Positions 6,243-7,484 of a stretch of 7,484 bases of DNA are shown piece by piece (within the stretch, counting starts at the first letter, position 1; every line of letters begins with the position of its first letter). Location of the stretch: assembly GCA_023247935.1 (NCBI GenBank), contig JAHFFM010000093.1, forward strand, positions 1-7,484, read 5' to 3'. The notes beneath the pieces were generated by a model. The model ran no database searches. It saw only the letters and a program-made list of their open reading frames with translations, and had not been told where the DNA came from. A program made the translations under genes and the position numbers. The DNA comes from Candidatus Omnitrophota bacterium (lineage in GTDB: Bacteria > Omnitrophota > Gorgyraeia > 2-02-FULL-51-18).

Positions 6243-6736
6243 TTCACCGCCCTTTGTTGGTGCGCGCAAGCAATCGCGACAGCCAGCGCGTCGGCCACGT
6301 CCGGCGGCTCAGGCAATTGCTTTAATCCCAATAAATGCTGAATCATTCGCTGAATTTGCGCCTTGCCCGCATGCCCATGCCCTGAAACGGCTTTTTTGAC
6401 ATGGGTGGAAGCGATATTCATCAGCGTCAAATCATTTGTCCCGGCCAGCAAACAAACCACTCCGCGGGCATGCCCCATCAAAATCGCCGTCGCGGGATGC
6501 CTGTAATGCGCGTAAAGCTTTTCGATGGCAAGAATATCGGGCTTCGTTTCCTGAATCACGTCAGACAAAGAACGGTACAATCTTCGCAGCCGCTCCGCGA
6601 TTCCTATATTTTGATGAGTGCGAATAACGCCCGCCTCCACCAACTGAATCAATGGAAAACTGCCTTTTTTTAACTCAACCGAAATAACGCCATAACCGGT
6701 AAAACGAAGGCCGGGGTCAACGCCGAGAATGCGCAA
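6239..6736 (-). CDS. ruvC: Crossover junction endodeoxyribonuclease RuvC
   Basis: RuvC is the dimeric, Mg-dependent resolvase that nicks opposite strands of Holliday junctions after RuvAB migration. The product has 165 residues, close to the usual 160-175. The four acidic catalytic residues are recognisable: Asp7 (ILGVDPG), Glu72 (LAIEKLY), Asp146 and Asp149 (PDVADALAVAIACAH). The RNase H-like fold signature GLRFTGYGVI follows the first motif, and VKKAVSGHGHAGKAQIQRM is at 113-131. The start is TTG at 6736: the family N-terminus begins exactly there and an in-frame TGA lies three codons upstream. No Shine-Dalgarno site is visible, because a palindromic repeat ends 5 nt before the start codon. 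The stop overlaps the ruvA ATG (ATGA), a typical coupled pair. Confidence 0.95.
   Translation of the reverse strand: MRILGVDPGLRFTGYGVISVELKKGSFPLIQLVEAGVIRTHQNIGIAERLRRLYRSLSDVIQETKPDILAIEKLYAHYRHPATAILMGHARGVVCLLAGTNDLTLMNIASTHVKKAVSGHGHAGKAQIQRMIQHLLGLKQLPEPPDVADALAVAIACAHQQRAVK
6245..6253 (-). promoter_or_regulatory. Ribosome binding site of ruvA
   Basis: AGGGCGGTG on the minus strand, within the last codons of ruvC and just before the ATG at 6242. It supports the internal start of ruvA and translational coupling with ruvC. Confidence 0.7.
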
Positions 6737-6741
6737 AAAGC

Positions 6742-6809
6742 GTCATTGCGAGCGTAGCGAAGCAATCTCTGCGCAAAGATTGCTTCGTCGCTTCGCTCCT
6801 CGCAATGAC
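6742..6809. repeat. TTGCGAGGAGCG-type inverted repeat between yebC and ruvC
   Basis: The left arm (6742-6768) runs from GTCATTGCGAG to AGCAATCT. The right arm (6777-6809) is its inverted complement with two 3-base insertions, and the loop is about 8 bases. Its translations (such as ARSEATKQS or RHCERSEAIS) are well known as spurious peptides from dispersed repeats in many bacterial genomes. I therefore regard it as a dispersed non-coding palindrome. A half copy occurs at 5545-5577. Confidence 0.88.
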
Positions 6810-6837
6810 ACAAATCTTGCGCGCAAGATTTGTGTCA
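6806..6837. repeat. Perfect 32-base palindrome overlapping the yebC stop codon
   Basis: TGACACAAATCTTGCG is followed directly by its exact reverse complement, giving a gapless 32-base palindrome. It shares its first four bases with the neighbouring inverted repeat, and its last three bases (6835-6837) are the yebC TGA stop on the minus strand. The transcript could form a stable stem, but no T-run follows, so it does not look like an intrinsic terminator. Confidence 0.9.
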
Positions 6838-7484
6838 CTTCGCCAATTCCTGCAAAATATTGTCAGGTATCTCAATATTGGAATAAACGTTTTGCACGTC
6901 ATCATGCTCTTCTAAATTTTCTACAAGAGTCATAATGCTTCTTGCTGTGTTTATATCCGTTACTTTTACGTTATTAGCCGCCATCTTTGTCACTTCCGCA
7001 CTTTCCGTGGCGATACCCGCGTCCGTAATTGCTTTTTTGACATTCTCAAAATCATTGGGCTCGGCGCTGATTTCGTAGGAATCATCCGTTGTATTAAAAT
7101 CAGAGGCGCCCGCGTCCAGCGCGATGCCCATAATTTTATCTTCATCGCCCGCCGATTTTTTGATCACGATAAAACCCTTTTTGGCAAATTGCCAGGCTAC
7201 AGAACCGGCGCCCGACATGTTGCCGCCTTTTTTATCGAAGATACTGCGGATTTCTGAGGTGGTGCGGTTTTTATTATCTGTTAGCGTTTCCACCAGAATG
7301 GCCACGCCCGCAGGGCCATAACCCTCGTAAGCGATTTCTTCGTAAATGACACCCGGAAGCTCTCCGGTGCCCTTTTTGATGGCGCGGTCGATATTGTCCG
7401 CTGGCATATTGGCTTCTTTGGCTTTTTGAAGCACGGTGCGAAGCCGCGGGTTGGCGTCGGGATTGCCTCCGCCGTTTTTAGCCG
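6835..7484 (-). CDS. yebC: YebC/TACO1-family protein (5' end outside window)
   Basis: YebC/TACO1 proteins act in translation, with reported roles in relieving ribosome stalling at difficult sequences such as proline runs. Some members were earlier described as DNA-binding transcription regulators. 215 codons are present from 7482 down to the TGA at 6835; roughly 30 N-terminal residues are missing. The first visible residues, AKNGGGNPDANPRLRT, match the conserved N-terminal domain, so the GTG at 7434 is an internal valine and not the start. Further signatures are KAKEANMPADNIDRAIKKG, YEGYGPAGVAILVETLTDN, KNRTTSEIRSIFDKKGG and GSVAWQF. The protein ends normally (PDNILQELAK). It precedes ruvC by 98 nt of repeat; yebC-ruvCAB is a common bacterial gene order. 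Confidence 0.95.
   Translation of the reverse strand, partial: AKNGGGNPDANPRLRTVLQKAKEANMPADNIDRAIKKGTGELPGVIYEEIAYEGYGPAGVAILVETLTDNKNRTTSEIRSIFDKKGGNMSGAGSVAWQFAKKGFIVIKKSAGDEDKIMGIALDAGASDFNTTDDSYEISAEPNDFENVKKAITDAGIATESAEVTKMAANNVKVTDINTARSIMTLVENLEEHDDVQNVYSNIEIPDNILQELAK

Noticed and set aside
6806..6837. Intrinsic terminator after yebC
   Set aside because: The stem is perfect, but no T-run follows on the transcribed strand; the sequence continues into another repeat.
6717..6935. Open frames on both strands across the yebC-ruvC gap, giving peptides such as ARSEATKQS and RHCERSEAIS
   Set aside because: These are translations of a dispersed palindromic repeat and of the antisense of yebC; such peptides are known annotation artefacts.

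Overview
All nine supported genes lie on the minus strand, so the window is transcribed from its right end to its left. In transcription order they are yebC (5' end cut off), ruvC, ruvA, ruvB, a SpoIID/LytB-domain glycan hydrolase, queA, tgt, yajC and secD (3' end cut off). This is a compact bacterial housekeeping cluster. The ruvC-ruvA and tgt-yajC-secD junctions are tight (ATGA overlap, gaps of 3 to 11 nt). The other junctions are filled by short palindromic repeats.

Organism: a bacterium of moderate GC, probably an uncultivated diderm lineage. A SpoIID-domain enzyme between the Holliday-junction genes and queA-tgt-yajC-secD, together with many dispersed palindromes, reminds me of Omnitrophota or neighbouring phyla. 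This is recollection of gene order, not a phylogenetic test, and Deltaproteobacteria- or Nitrospirota-like lineages remain possible.

Regions: (1) 6835-7484, YebC/TACO1 translation factor. (2) 4419-6736, RuvC resolvase with the RuvAB branch-migration motor. (3) 3248-4408, exported SpoIID-like enzyme acting on peptidoglycan glycan strands. (4) 846-3117, QueA and Tgt, two enzymes of tRNA queuosine synthesis. (5) 1-842, YajC and SecD of the Sec translocase holocomplex. Motif-level evidence for every gene is strong and no gene is broken.

The unusual layer is the repeats. At least three types of palindromic element occupy intergenic spaces and also enter coding sequence. A GTAGGGGCG...CGCCCCTAC element adds 22 residues in frame to QueA, and a shorter relative lies in the RuvA linker. 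A TTGCGAGGAGCG-type element fills the yebC-ruvC gap, and a half copy of it supplies the last codons and stop of ruvA. Hairpin repeats also fill the spoIID-queA and queA-tgt gaps, and genes starting just after repeats lack a clear Shine-Dalgarno sequence. I see no evidence of a new multi-gene system; the in-frame repeats are the point most worth following. There is no gene-free stretch over 300 bases, and I saw no RNA gene, CRISPR array or transposase gene.
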